Of a DNA stretch of 64,000 nt, positions 8,545 through 16,806 are shown piece after piece. The notes under the pieces are model-generated. The model searched no databases and was not told the DNA's origin. It saw only the letters and a program-made list of their open reading frames with translations. This stretch comes from Cytobacillus horneckiae (GTDB lineage: Bacteria; Bacillota; Bacilli; Bacillales; Cytobacillaceae), in the NCBI RefSeq assembly GCF_002835735.1, contig NZ_PISD01000005.1, positions 31,950 to 95,949 on the forward strand. Direction: 5' to 3'. Both the position numbers and the translations under genes were made by a program. Position 1 is the stretch's first letter. Each line of letters begins with the position of its first letter.

Positions 8545-9780
8545 ATGAAAAAGGAGGGAAACATAATCAATTCCATTTTTAAAAACCGTTCATTTCTATT
8601 TATTTGGTCAGGAAATGCAATATCTGAGCTAGGCGGCGCGTTTGGAACCTTTTGCAATTCAATACTAATCTATCAGATGACCGGTTCAACAGCTGCTTTA
8701 GGAAGCATGTGGCTGCTATATTTTATTCCGTCGCTATTATTGCAGTTGTTTATTGGCCCGTTTATTGATCGCTGGAGCAGGAAATGGCTTATGATCTGTA
8801 CACAATGGGTTAGGGGATTCATCTTTTTGCTACCGCTCATTTTATTGATGCTGGAGAGTCTTACACCTCTGTCAATCTACATCGTCCAAATGATTATTGG
8901 ACTAGTCACTCCTATTTATACCCCCGCAAATCAAGCAATGACACCAACGATAGTTACGAAAACGCAGCTTAGTCAAGCTAATTCAATCATCGATGGGACA
9001 GTAAGGATCATGACATTTTTAGCACCGTTATCAGGAGGATTTGTCATCGAATTTTTAGGTATTCAATTTACATTCATACTAATTATTAGTTTACTGCTAA
9101 TTAGCGGCAGTTTGCTGTTATTTGTTTCTGAACCGAGAAGGAAAGAAAAACAGCGAGGCACATGGATGCAGCAATTTATGAAAGGAATCACTTTTTTCTT
9201 TAAAAATAGAATCATTGCCTGGCTGGGAGTATTTTTAGCTTTTGTTCAATTTGGCGTAGGAGTGACAATGGTCATTACACTTCCGTACATAACAAATGAA
9301 TTGTCAGGGAGTTATTCAGACTACGGCATGTTCATGGCCAGCTTTCCGCTCGGGTATATAATCGGTTCGCTTCTTGTCGTGAAAATGAAGATAATTAATA
9401 TGCGGACAGTCATGCTGTCTTCGCTAGCTATAGGGGGATTGACCTTTATATTTCTTGGGTTGAACAACAGCTTCTCCTTTGCCATTCTAACAGAGGTTTT
9501 AGCGGGAATTGCGATGGCAATCTTTAATATCCACAACCTCACCATTTTTCAGCAGGTCGTGCCAAACGAATTATTTGGAAAAGTATCGTCCGTACGCCTT
9601 CTTATCATTAGAGGTGTGATGCCGTTAGGTGTTTTATGCGGCGGCTTTGCGGGTGAATGGATAGGAATTCGCGGTTTATACATTATGATTGGAGGTGTCA
9701 TTGTGATTGTTGCATTTGTAGCTCTATGTCATCCATATTTTAAATTTTTAGAAATAATTGATTTTAAAAGTGATAGATGA
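8545..9780 (+). CDS. MFS transporter (DHA3/macrolide-efflux-like)
   Basis: About 411 residues with roughly twelve hydrophobic segments. The first reads FLFIWSGNAISELGGAFG, and IDRWSRKWLM is the MFS loop 2-3 motif. This is typical of proton-driven drug exporters related to MefA-like proteins. Start choice is unclear: the ATG at 8545 has no good ribosome-binding site. A perfect AAGGAGGG lies inside the frame at 8551-8558, well placed for a non-standard ATA/ATC start at 8563-8568, and homologues usually begin near NSIFKNRSF. A possible GNAT partner follows after 38 bases. Confidence 0.82.
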   Translation: MKKEGNIINSIFKNRSFLFIWSGNAISELGGAFGTFCNSILIYQMTGSTAALGSMWLLYFIPSLLLQLFIGPFIDRWSRKWLMICTQWVRGFIFLLPLILLMLESLTPLSIYIVQMIIGLVTPIYTPANQAMTPTIVTKTQLSQANSIIDGTVRIMTFLAPLSGGFVIEFLGIQFTFILIISLLLISGSLLLFVSEPRRKEKQRGTWMQQFMKGITFFFKNRIIAWLGVFLAFVQFGVGVTMVITLPYITNELSGSYSDYGMFMASFPLGYIIGSLLVVKMKIINMRTVMLSSLAIGGLTFIFLGLNNSFSFAILTEVLAGIAMAIFNIHNLTIFQQVVPNELFGKVSSVRLLIIRGVMPLGVLCGGFAGEWIGIRGLYIMIGGVIVIVAFVALCHPYFKFLEIIDFKSDR

Positions 9781-9818
9781 TAGAATAGGAACAAACGTTC
9801 TTTGTGAGGGAGACATAA

Positions 9819-10286
9819 ATGGAACTTATCATCTATGATCAATCGTATAATCCAATCATTCAAACGTATCAGCTGACTGAAGACCAGCTCATGTTTACTG
9901 GCACACCGGAAGAATCAATATTAAAAGCAGAGAAAGACTTAGGACGCTACCCCATACTTGCATTAGAAAATGATAAGCTGGTTACTTTTTTTGTTCTTCA
10001 TATTAATGAGGGGGTTAAGCCATATACTAATAATGAAAAAGCCATTTTAATTCGCGCATTTTCGACAGATACCAGGGAACAGGGGAAAGGGTATGCTTCA
10101 CAATCTTTGCAGCTTCTTCCACCCTTTATTAAAAGTCATTTCCCTGGAGTTAATGAAATTGTGTTAGCGGTAAATGTAAGGAATATAGCAGCACAAAGGT
10201 TGTATAAAAAGTGCGGGTTTGCAGATGAAGGCAAAAGGACGATGGGGCCAAGCGGAGAGCTCATCGTGATGAGCTATTATCTATAA
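9819..10286 (+). CDS. GNAT-family N-acetyltransferase
   Basis: A 155-residue GNAT protein. The acetyl-CoA-binding motif A is AFSTDTREQGKGYASQSLQLL (residues about 83-103), and the C-terminal motif B is LAVNVRNIAAQRLYKKCGF. GTGAGGGAGA precedes the ATG. The acceptor substrate cannot be told. It follows the MFS gene closely and ends at a strong bidirectional terminator. Confidence 0.85.
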   Translation: MELIIYDQSYNPIIQTYQLTEDQLMFTGTPEESILKAEKDLGRYPILALENDKLVTFFVLHINEGVKPYTNNEKAILIRAFSTDTREQGKGYASQSLQLLPPFIKSHFPGVNEIVLAVNVRNIAAQRLYKKCGFADEGKRTMGPSGELIVMSYYL

Positions 10287-10296
10287 CATAATAAAA

Positions 10297-10320
10297 ACGA
10301 GCGGCAAGGAGCCGCTCATA
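10297..10320. terminator. bidirectional terminator
   Basis: GAGCGGC/GCCGCTC stem between the convergent GNAT and SDR genes. Confidence 0.7.
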
Positions 10321-10327
10321 ATCAAAA

Positions 10328-11110
10328 TTAATATTTGTACGATTGTCCGCCGTCAATCGGTATAACCGTTGCGTTGATAAAGTCTGCATGATTTGATAGC
10401 AGAAATGCAACTAAGTATCCCACTTCTTCAGGTTTACCAAAGCGTTTCATAGGATTGACACTGACAAACTCTTTGCCCGCTTCTTCCCAGTTGTCCCCGC
10501 CAATTTGTTTAAGAGACCCTTCTACCATTGGCGTCATGATCGCACCTGGAGCAATGGCTTTAACGCTAATACCGTACTGACCGTATTCGATACCGGAGTT
10601 TCTCGTTAAACCAACAACGCCATGTTTACTTGCTGCGTATCCTGATTGATTTCCTACCCCGCGGATTCCTCCGACAGAAGCTGTATTGACGATAGAACCG
10701 AATCCTTGTTTTTTCATTTCTTTTAATACATGTTTCATGCCGTAGAATACACCATTTAAATTAATATTTACAACGCGATTGAATTCATCAATACCGAAGT
10801 CTTCTGTTAAATTTTGTTTTCCTTCAATACCTGCGTTATTAAAGAAGCCATCAATTTTACCGAATTTATCAATCGTAAAGTTCACAAACTTTTCTACTTC
10901 TTTTTCTTCAGCTACATTCGCTTCTACCAGTTCAACTACTGCTGAAGGAGTTTCAGAGAGAATGCCAGATTTGCTCTCTTCCAATGCAGCTTTATTCAAG
11001 TCTACAAGGACAAGCTTTGCTCCTTCTTTAGCAATTTGACTAGCAGATGCTCTCCCAAGGCCAGATCCACCGCCAGTAATAATAACAACTTTATCTTCAA
11101 AGCGTTTCAT
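10328..11110 (-). CDS. short-chain dehydrogenase/reductase (SDR)
   Basis: A 260-residue classical SDR. VIITGGGSGLGRASASQIAKEG is the NAD(P)-binding motif, NNAG (around residue 91) and YAASKHG supply structural and catalytic residues, and VIPIDGGQSY ends the fold. VDLNK after beta-2 suggests NAD preference. The substrate is unknown; hydroxyacid or alcohol oxidation is typical. It is divergent from a TetR gene (160-base gap), which probably represses it. A second TetR/SDR pair lies at 17.8-19.3 kb. Confidence 0.87.
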   Translation of the reverse strand: MKRFEDKVVIITGGGSGLGRASASQIAKEGAKLVLVDLNKAALEESKSGILSETPSAVVELVEANVAEEKEVEKFVNFTIDKFGKIDGFFNNAGIEGKQNLTEDFGIDEFNRVVNINLNGVFYGMKHVLKEMKKQGFGSIVNTASVGGIRGVGNQSGYAASKHGVVGLTRNSGIEYGQYGISVKAIAPGAIMTPMVEGSLKQIGGDNWEEAGKEFVSVNPMKRFGKPEEVGYLVAFLLSNHADFINATVIPIDGGQSYKY

Positions 11111-11269
11111 AATGTATACTACCCCTTTATTGTATATTATGATAAGGTTTTTTTAACCTCAAAATAAGTTTAATTGTATACATGAAGCCCTTCAATCAGT
11201 AAAAAAATTGAGAGTGTCGATACAATCAACATATTCTCATAAAGTGTTCATTTCAGGAGGAAAAAATAC

Positions 11270-11884
11270 ATGATTGAGCATTCAAGTAAAATATCCAAGC
11301 AAGGTGAACGAACAAAGAGCCATTTAAAACAAGCATTTATCGCTCTTGTGAATGAAAAAGGTTATAGTCATGTGACGGTTACCGATATGATTAAACGGGC
11401 GAAGTATAACCGCACAACTTTTTATTTGTATTATCATGATAAACAGTGCCTTGCCGAGGAATTGCAATTCGAAATGTTTGCACGCATTAAGGAAAAAAGC
11501 ATAAGCAAATATGAAAAAGGCAAAACCATTAATATAACGGACATGGGACCGACATCTTTTGAATTAACTCATTTTATATTTGACAATCAGGCTTTTTTTA
11601 ATTTGTATCTTAAAAATGATACTATTCCCGGCTTATATAAAGATTTGCCTTTGGCAATATATGAAGTTTTGGAAGAAAGCTTCATTCTTTCACCAGTTAA
11701 TAAGAAGGATATAAACCATGCAGCACATAAATTATATATGGCCCATGGAACAGCTGGCTTGATTATGAATTGGATTAAAACCGGCTACTCCCTTTCAGCA
11801 GATGAAATGTCGCAACAATTAATTAATATTCTTCAATCCTTTGCAAAGGAATTTTCTGTTGTCAGCAAGCGTTCATTAAAATAA
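11270..11884 (+). CDS. TetR-family regulator
   Basis: A 204-residue TetR/AcrR protein. The N-terminal HTH reads AFIALVNEKGYSHVTVTDMIKRAKYNRTTFYLYYHDK (about 23-59). The C-terminal ligand domain resembles the DhaS-like group. AGGAGG precedes the ATG at 11270. It is divergent from the SDR gene at 10328; the shared gap is AT-rich with GTATAC words but no clear long palindrome was found. It probably controls the SDR gene and itself. Confidence 0.83.
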   Translation: MIEHSSKISKQGERTKSHLKQAFIALVNEKGYSHVTVTDMIKRAKYNRTTFYLYYHDKQCLAEELQFEMFARIKEKSISKYEKGKTINITDMGPTSFELTHFIFDNQAFFNLYLKNDTIPGLYKDLPLAIYEVLEESFILSPVNKKDINHAAHKLYMAHGTAGLIMNWIKTGYSLSADEMSQQLINILQSFAKEFSVVSKRSLK

Positions 11885-11950
11885 TCTAATCTGCATCATA
11901 TTTGTGTTATATTAATTACGAACATTCAGAAAAAGGATGAAGGTGAAAAA

Positions 11951-13030
11951 ATGAAGCTTGCAGATTCTTATAAACAGACTCAATATCAATTAGCTGGTCA
12001 TGGCAAACGCAATATTGAAGTTTTGAAAGAGGCTTTCGATCAAGTCGATGGGGAAATGGATAGCGATATTTATGGAGAAGGTCACGTGATAGAAAGTTTT
12101 GAAAGGAAGATAGCAGCATTATTAGGAAAAGAAAGAGCAGTCTTTTTCCCAAGCGGAACAATGGCTCAGCAAGCTGCCTTGCGCATTTGGTGCGATGAAA
12201 AGGGTTCGAGGAAAATTGCCTATCATCCTTTATGCCATCTGGAAATACATGAAGAAGATGGTCCGAGGAAGCTGCATCACTTTGAAGTGACTCATTTGGC
12301 AGATGAAACGAGAGTCATTGAAATGGATGATCTAATAAATATAGATGATGGTGTTTCTGCCGTATTATTAGAACTGCCGCAACGTGAGCTTGGCGGACGG
12401 CTGCCGAGCTTTGAAACGCTTCAGAAAATCTCTGCCTATTGCCGTGAGAAGGGAATTCGGTTACATCTAGATGGCGCCCGATTATTAGAGGTACTTCCAT
12501 ACTATAAGAAAACTGCTTCAGAAGTCAGTAAATTATTTGATAGTGTGTATCTTTCTTTCTATAAAGGAATTGGCGGAATCGCAGGCGCTATATTAGCCGG
12601 TGAAGAGTCTTTTGTCAATCAGGCAAGAGTATGGAAGCGCCGGCATGGAGGCGATCTCATTTGCCTTTATCCATATATCATTCCAGCTGACCATTTTTAT
12701 GAAAAAAGGAAGGATAAAATGGCAGACTATTATGTCTCGGCAAAGGAATTGGCTAAATCATTCAATGCCTGTAATGGAGTGACTACCATCCCCGCAGAGC
12801 CCGTTTCAAATATGTTTCATGTTCATCTTCCCTTAAAGAAAGAGGAGGCTGAAGCCTTTATCGCAGAAATACACGAAGAAACCACCATTGGTCTCACTGC
12901 TAAAGTACAGGAAAGAGGCAATCAAGTGTATTTTGAGCTAAGCCTTGGGGATAATTATCAATCTATTCCAAAGGATGCATTGGGCCATTTATTCACAGTG
13001 TTAGAAAATAAAATGAAGACAAGCGTTTAA
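11951..13030 (+). CDS. threonine aldolase / beta-eliminating lyase family PLP enzyme
   Basis: A 359-residue fold-type I PLP enzyme. GERSDIYGEG-like residues (DSDIYGEGHVIESFE), the PSGTMAQQAAL block, LHLDGARLLE with the PLP-pairing Asp, and SFYKGIGGIAGA with the PLP lysine are all visible. The family splits beta-hydroxy amino acids, mainly L-threonine or L-allo-threonine, into glycine and an aldehyde. GAAGGTG lies before the ATG. A GNAT gene follows after 6 bases and is likely co-transcribed. Confidence 0.85.
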   Translation: MKLADSYKQTQYQLAGHGKRNIEVLKEAFDQVDGEMDSDIYGEGHVIESFERKIAALLGKERAVFFPSGTMAQQAALRIWCDEKGSRKIAYHPLCHLEIHEEDGPRKLHHFEVTHLADETRVIEMDDLINIDDGVSAVLLELPQRELGGRLPSFETLQKISAYCREKGIRLHLDGARLLEVLPYYKKTASEVSKLFDSVYLSFYKGIGGIAGAILAGEESFVNQARVWKRRHGGDLICLYPYIIPADHFYEKRKDKMADYYVSAKELAKSFNACNGVTTIPAEPVSNMFHVHLPLKKEEAEAFIAEIHEETTIGLTAKVQERGNQVYFELSLGDNYQSIPKDALGHLFTVLENKMKTSV

Positions 13031-13036
13031 AAGGCG

Positions 13037-13507
13037 ATGCGAATCCGAAATGTAATAGCAGAAGATTATTACTATATAGCACCAGTTATTAATGACTGGT
13101 GGGGCGGCAGGCAGATGATGGATATGCTGCCTAAGCTGTTTTTTGATCATTTTAATGATACGAGCTTTATTGCAGAAAAGGATGGAGAATACATTGGATT
13201 TTTAATTGGGTTCCTTTCCCAGTCAAAGCCCACAGAAGCTTATATCCATTTTGTTGGCGTTCATCCGGAATTTCGCAGCGCTAGCATTGGAAAAAAGCTT
13301 TATGAAACATTTTTCAAAGAGGTGCAATTGAGAGGGATAACAAGAGTAAGAGCTGTCACTTCGCCAATCAATCAAACATCCATCTCCTTTCATAATAAAA
13401 TGGGATTTATGATAGAAACAGGGGATAAGGTCGTGGACGGCCTATCTGTCTATTCTAATTATGATGGGATTGGACAGGATAGAGTATTATTTTTAAAGGA
13501 TTTATAA
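13037..13507 (+). CDS. GNAT-family N-acetyltransferase
   Basis: A 156-residue GNAT protein. FVGVHPEFRSASIGKKLYE is the acetyl-CoA site (about 77-95) and SFHNKMGF the C-terminal motif. The ATG is 6 bases after the upstream stop, with AAAAGGCG as the likely ribosome-binding site, so it shares the operon of the threonine-aldolase-like gene. The substrate is unknown. Confidence 0.85.
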   Translation: MRIRNVIAEDYYYIAPVINDWWGGRQMMDMLPKLFFDHFNDTSFIAEKDGEYIGFLIGFLSQSKPTEAYIHFVGVHPEFRSASIGKKLYETFFKEVQLRGITRVRAVTSPINQTSISFHNKMGFMIETGDKVVDGLSVYSNYDGIGQDRVLFLKDL

Positions 13508-13540
13508 GAAAACCTGCACATGCGGCAGGTTTTCTTATTT
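13508..13540 (+). terminator. intrinsic terminator
   Basis: GAAAACCTGC pairs with GCAGGTTTTC, followed by TTATTTTG. Confidence 0.8.
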
Positions 13541-13635
13541 TGTCTGGAGAAGGACTCAATCATTTGAATGTCCCTTGTATTTATCTGTATTTATAAAATA
13601 AAGGCAACAAGTCATTTTTATATAAGTAGAAAAAT

Positions 13636-13980
13636 ATGGTAAATTTAAAACGCTTATTAGCGGCGAATCTTGTATCAATGATCGGAACAGGCAATTTTAT
13701 TTGGATATTTAACGATTTTCGTGATGATTCTGCTTAGCATCATACCTTACTTAGGAAGATTAATTGACAATCATTCTAGAAAAAACAGATTTTTTATATT
13801 GTGGTGATAGGTACAGACTAAATTCTATTAAACTGCTTATGCAATCTTTGCTTATTTTTATTATCACGACCTTTTTTGTCAGCAATGATGAAATGATATA
13901 AGGTTATATAACACGAACTGTGTTAACTTTGATTTCTTCTCTTTTGCTTATATTAGTGAGCTTAACAAACAACCAGATTA
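13636..13980 (+). pseudogene. decayed MFS transporter remnant
   Basis: An ATG at 13636 starts MVNLKRLLAANLVSMIG, a transporter-like N-terminus. The reading frame then breaks. Another frame continues TIFVMILLSIIPYLGRLIDNHSRKN, the typical MFS loop 2-3 region, before more stops. Only about 350 bases survive, so this is a deleted and frameshifted efflux-type MFS gene. Nothing else is seen in the 13.5-14.07 kb gap. Confidence 0.65.
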
Positions 13981-14068
13981 AGGCGTTCTTATTGTTGTTT
14001 GAAAATAGTGTATATTATAATTATTGTATGTATTACTCATTTTAAACAAATTAAGGGATTGATTTAAT

Positions 14069-15175
14069 ATGAAAATCATAGTTGTCGGTTCTGGAATCGT
14101 AGGTTCAAGCACAGCTTATCATCTTGCTAGAAAAGGAATAGAAGTCATAGTTGTGGATCAAGGCCATCAAGGTCAAGCAACTGCAGCAGGTGCCGGTATT
14201 GTTTGCCCATGGATCTCCAGTGTCGAAAATGAGGATTGGTATACGATTGCACGACGAGGGGCATTGTATTATCCACAATTAATAGAAGCACTTAAAAATG
14301 ATGGTGAAGAAGATTTCGGATATAAATTGGTAGGTGCAATTGCGGTGAGTAAGAATGAAGATGAACTGAGCCGCTTTGAGCAGCAAGCATTAGCGAGAAG
14401 AAACGATACGCCGGAAGTTGGCACGGTTAAGCGCTTATCGGCAGAGGAAACAAGCAAACGTTTTCCGCTGCTAGATGATGAGCTTCAAGCTGTCTATGTT
14501 TCTGGTGGAGCTCGGGTGGACGGCAGGAGCTTGCGTGATGCAATGCAAAGAGCAGCAAAAAAATATGGCTTAACCTATTGCCAAGGAGAGGCTGAGCTTA
14601 TCGTCTCTAATGACAAAGTCACTGGCGTTAAAGTTGATGGAAAAGAGATTTTTGCTGATAAAGTGATTCTTACAGCAGGTGCTTGGACAAAAGCGCTATT
14701 ATCTCCATACGGGATAAACCTGCAAATTGAGCCGCAGCGAGGCCAGATTATTCATTTTTCAGTAGCGAATGAGGACACAAGCGAGTGGCCAGTTGTTATT
14801 CCACATAGTAGTTATTATATGCTGGCCTTTGATGATTCCCGCGTGGTTGTAGGTGCAACAAGGGAAACTGGAACAGGATTTGATTATCGGCTCACTGCAA
14901 GTGGAGTAAAAGAAGTCATTGATGCTGGCCTCGAAATGGCTCCTGGACTTGCAGATAGCACGATCCATCAAATGAGAATCGGATTTAGACCGATGGGACC
15001 TGATGTATTGCCGCTCCTTGGTACGATCGATAAATTAGAAAATATTATCATTTCTACAGGACTTGGGCCTTCCGGCATCACGATGGGGCCATATGTTGGT
15101 GTGCTTGCTGGTGAAATCGCGCTCGAAAGTAAAATCGATGTAGATTTAAGGCCGTATCATCCTTTAAGAAAGTAA
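14069..15175 (+). CDS. DAO-family FAD-dependent oxidoreductase
   Basis: A 368-residue protein. IVVGSGIVGSSTAYHLARKG is the N-terminal FAD-binding GxGxxG motif. RVDGRSLRDAMQRAAKK and VILTAGAWTKALL are typical of the D-amino-acid dehydrogenase/glycine-oxidase branch. FRPMGPDVLPLLG and STGLGPSGITMGPYVG form the C-terminal FAD contact. It likely oxidises a D-amino acid or N-substituted glycine; the exact substrate is unknown. AAGGGATTG precedes the ATG. It is a single-gene unit with its own terminator. Confidence 0.86.
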   Translation: MKIIVVGSGIVGSSTAYHLARKGIEVIVVDQGHQGQATAAGAGIVCPWISSVENEDWYTIARRGALYYPQLIEALKNDGEEDFGYKLVGAIAVSKNEDELSRFEQQALARRNDTPEVGTVKRLSAEETSKRFPLLDDELQAVYVSGGARVDGRSLRDAMQRAAKKYGLTYCQGEAELIVSNDKVTGVKVDGKEIFADKVILTAGAWTKALLSPYGINLQIEPQRGQIIHFSVANEDTSEWPVVIPHSSYYMLAFDDSRVVVGATRETGTGFDYRLTASGVKEVIDAGLEMAPGLADSTIHQMRIGFRPMGPDVLPLLGTIDKLENIIISTGLGPSGITMGPYVGVLAGEIALESKIDVDLRPYHPLRK

Positions 15176-15180
15176 GAAAA

Positions 15181-15212
15181 AGAGTGGCTGCCTAATTTGA
15201 GCCACTCCTTTC
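15181..15212 (+). terminator. intrinsic terminator
   Basis: GAGTGGCT pairs with AGCCACTC, followed by CTTTCT, just after the FAD oxidoreductase. Confidence 0.7.
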
Positions 15213-15335
15213 TATTGATAAAACACAACCTCATCGATATCCCTCATCTATACCATTGCTCCTGTCCCATCGGTGAAGTGAGTGAAGGGATAGATAGTAA
15301 AAAAATGAAAGTAATTTAATGATAGGGGTGCATTT

Positions 15336-15407
15336 TTGAAAAAGGCAAGGAGATTTACTCTAGAGGAGAAAATACTAGTGATACAACTCTATTTATTGGG
15401 AAAGTAA
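15336..15407 (+). mobile_element. remnant of a transposase OrfA (HTH start)
   Basis: A 23-codon TTG ORF encodes MKKARRFTLEEKILVIQLY and stops soon after. This strongly resembles the N-terminal helix of IS3-type or related HTH transposase subunits (RRFTxEEKxxVxxLYL). GATAGGGGTG stands upstream. No terminal repeats or later transposase parts were found, so only a stub remains. Confidence 0.45.
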
Positions 15408-15444
15408 AGTGACGAACAGTGCCCGAGAAGAGTGAATTGTCATT

Positions 15445-15543
15445 TTAATTAAAATGGTCATCGCTTTTTCCGGTGAGCATAATAAGTGTAAAAACAACGG
15501 ATAACAGTAAAATGATGATAACGATGGCATATAATATGTTCAT
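15445..15543 (-). CDS. 32-residue single-pass membrane peptide
   Basis: On the minus strand the ATG at 15543 follows CAGGAGC at good spacing. The peptide has one membrane helix (MNILYAIVIIILLLSVVF) and a polar tail LTGKSDDHFN. The layout, one N-terminal helix ending in LTGK then D, recalls the 63-residue protein at 41678, whose helix ends LLLTGKADENYG. The two may belong to one small-protein family. The stop codon lies in the palindrome CATTTTAATTAAAATG (15441-15456). Confidence 0.5.
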   Translation of the reverse strand: MNILYAIVIIILLLSVVFTLIMLTGKSDDHFN

Positions 15544-15629
15544 AAGGTGCTCCTGGAAGATAGTTTGATAATGACAGTGATTGATCATTTCAGCATGATT
15601 CCGAGTAATAAAATAAAAATTAAGGGCTG

Positions 15630-15665
15630 ATGATGGTGATAAGAGCAGTGGATGTGGCCTCCTAA
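15630..15665 (+). CDS. cat leader peptide
   Basis: An 11-codon ORF MMVIRAVDVAS (or 10 codons from the second ATG) is preceded by AAGGG. Its last codons, GCC TCC TAA, are themselves the 5' arm of a hairpin that hides the cat ribosome-binding site. This is the layout of inducible cat genes, where a ribosome stalled by chloramphenicol in the leader opens the hairpin. Identified by position and structure; leader sequence varies among cat genes. Confidence 0.75.
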   Translation: MMVIRAVDVAS

Positions 15666-15690
15666 ATACAGATTTTAAATTTTAGGAGGC
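15657..15690 (+). promoter_or_regulatory. cat translational attenuator hairpin
   Basis: GCCTCCTAAA (15657-15666) pairs perfectly, 10 bp, with TTTAGGAGGC (15681-15690). The 3' arm contains the cat Shine-Dalgarno AGGAGG; the start codon follows at 15696. The hairpin therefore blocks translation unless the leader ribosome disrupts it. Confidence 0.88.
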
Positions 15691-15695
15691 TAACG

Positions 15696-16343
15696 ATGAA
15701 ATTCAATTTAATTAACCAAAATGACTGGAAAAGAAAACCATATTTTGATTATTATTTAGCACAGGAGACTACTTTTAGTATAACAAGCGAAATAGATATC
15801 ACACCATTATATTTCCATCTGAAATCGCACAAATTTAAGTTTTATCCTGCCTTGCTTTATATGCTGACAAAAGTAGTAAATAATCATGATGAATATAGAA
15901 CGTGTTTTAATGAAGATGTGGAACTGGGCTATTGGTCGAGCATGGTGGCGAGCTATACAATATTTAATGAGAAGTCAAAAACTTTCGCAAGCATTTGGAC
16001 GGAGCATTCCGAGTGCTTCAGAACCTTTCATCAAAAGGTGATTGAAGACATAAGAGCGTATGAAGGAAAAGAGGAACTGTTTCCTAAGAAACCAATCCCT
16101 TCGAATTCCTTTCCGGTGTCGATGATTCCTTGGGTAAGTTTTACGGGATTTAATTTAAATATCATGAATCACGGTAATTATTTATTGCCCATTTTTACTG
16201 CAGGAAAGTTTATAAGAAAAGAGTCGCGAATTTTTCTGCCAGTTTCTTTGCAAATGCATCACGCAGTCTGTGATGGTTATCATGCGAGTCAATATATCAA
16301 TGAATTGCAAAAACTGGCTGATGAATATGTGAAATGGATATAA
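15696..16343 (+). CDS. cat: chloramphenicol O-acetyltransferase, type A
   Basis: A 215-residue CAT trimer-type enzyme that inactivates chloramphenicol by acetyl-CoA-dependent 3-O-acetylation. RKPYFDYYLAQETTFSIT near the N-terminus, PIPSNSFPVSMIPWVSFTGFNLN in the middle and the catalytic LQMHHAVCDGYHASQYI near residue 190 are all present, so it looks functional. Length is normal for the family. It is controlled by the leader and hairpin directly upstream. It is a single-gene unit with no intact mobile element nearby; a small transposase remnant sits 290 bases upstream, so old transfer is possible but unproven. Confidence 0.92.
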   Translation: MKFNLINQNDWKRKPYFDYYLAQETTFSITSEIDITPLYFHLKSHKFKFYPALLYMLTKVVNNHDEYRTCFNEDVELGYWSSMVASYTIFNEKSKTFASIWTEHSECFRTFHQKVIEDIRAYEGKEELFPKKPIPSNSFPVSMIPWVSFTGFNLNIMNHGNYLLPIFTAGKFIRKESRIFLPVSLQMHHAVCDGYHASQYINELQKLADEYVKWI

Positions 16344-16489
16344 AAAGCGATGGATGGAGACTACTGTAATCTTGAGCGCGCTCCGAAACCATCCGCGTGG
16401 TGAAAAGAGCTGAAAGGTAGATAATAGCTTTTTTAATGAGCATCACGCAGTGTTATTGGAGAAATTTACGGAACGGTTATAAATACGAT

Positions 16490-16525
16490 GAATCCAGGTC
16501 TGAATTAGGACCTGGGTTTCTTTTA
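16490..16525 (+). terminator. intrinsic terminator
   Basis: CCAGGTC pairs with GACCTGG, followed by GTTTCTTTT. Another weaker hairpin (AAGAGCT...AGCTTTTTT) lies at about 16402-16438. Apart from these, the 16.35-16.8 kb gap holds no gene that I can support. Confidence 0.6.
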
Positions 16526-16806
16526 GTTGGCGCATATCGTTAAAGCCTAAGAAACTTTTCTGCAATCAGTCCTAGTAAAAAGCAAACAGCATCTTTATAA
16601 TGGAAAGGGTTGATTATTTTTTATTTGTTCTTTATGCGAACTGGAATAGTGAGGTTTTACAATCGTCAACCATTTGCTCTTCGATTAAAGGGCTATCTGT
16701 AATATTTTTGAATAAATTGTGAAAGGTTCGCAAGGAGAGATAAAATCCTATATAAAGTGTTACAATATAATAGAAATACAATACGGAAGGGAAAGTTCCT
16801 TGTGTT

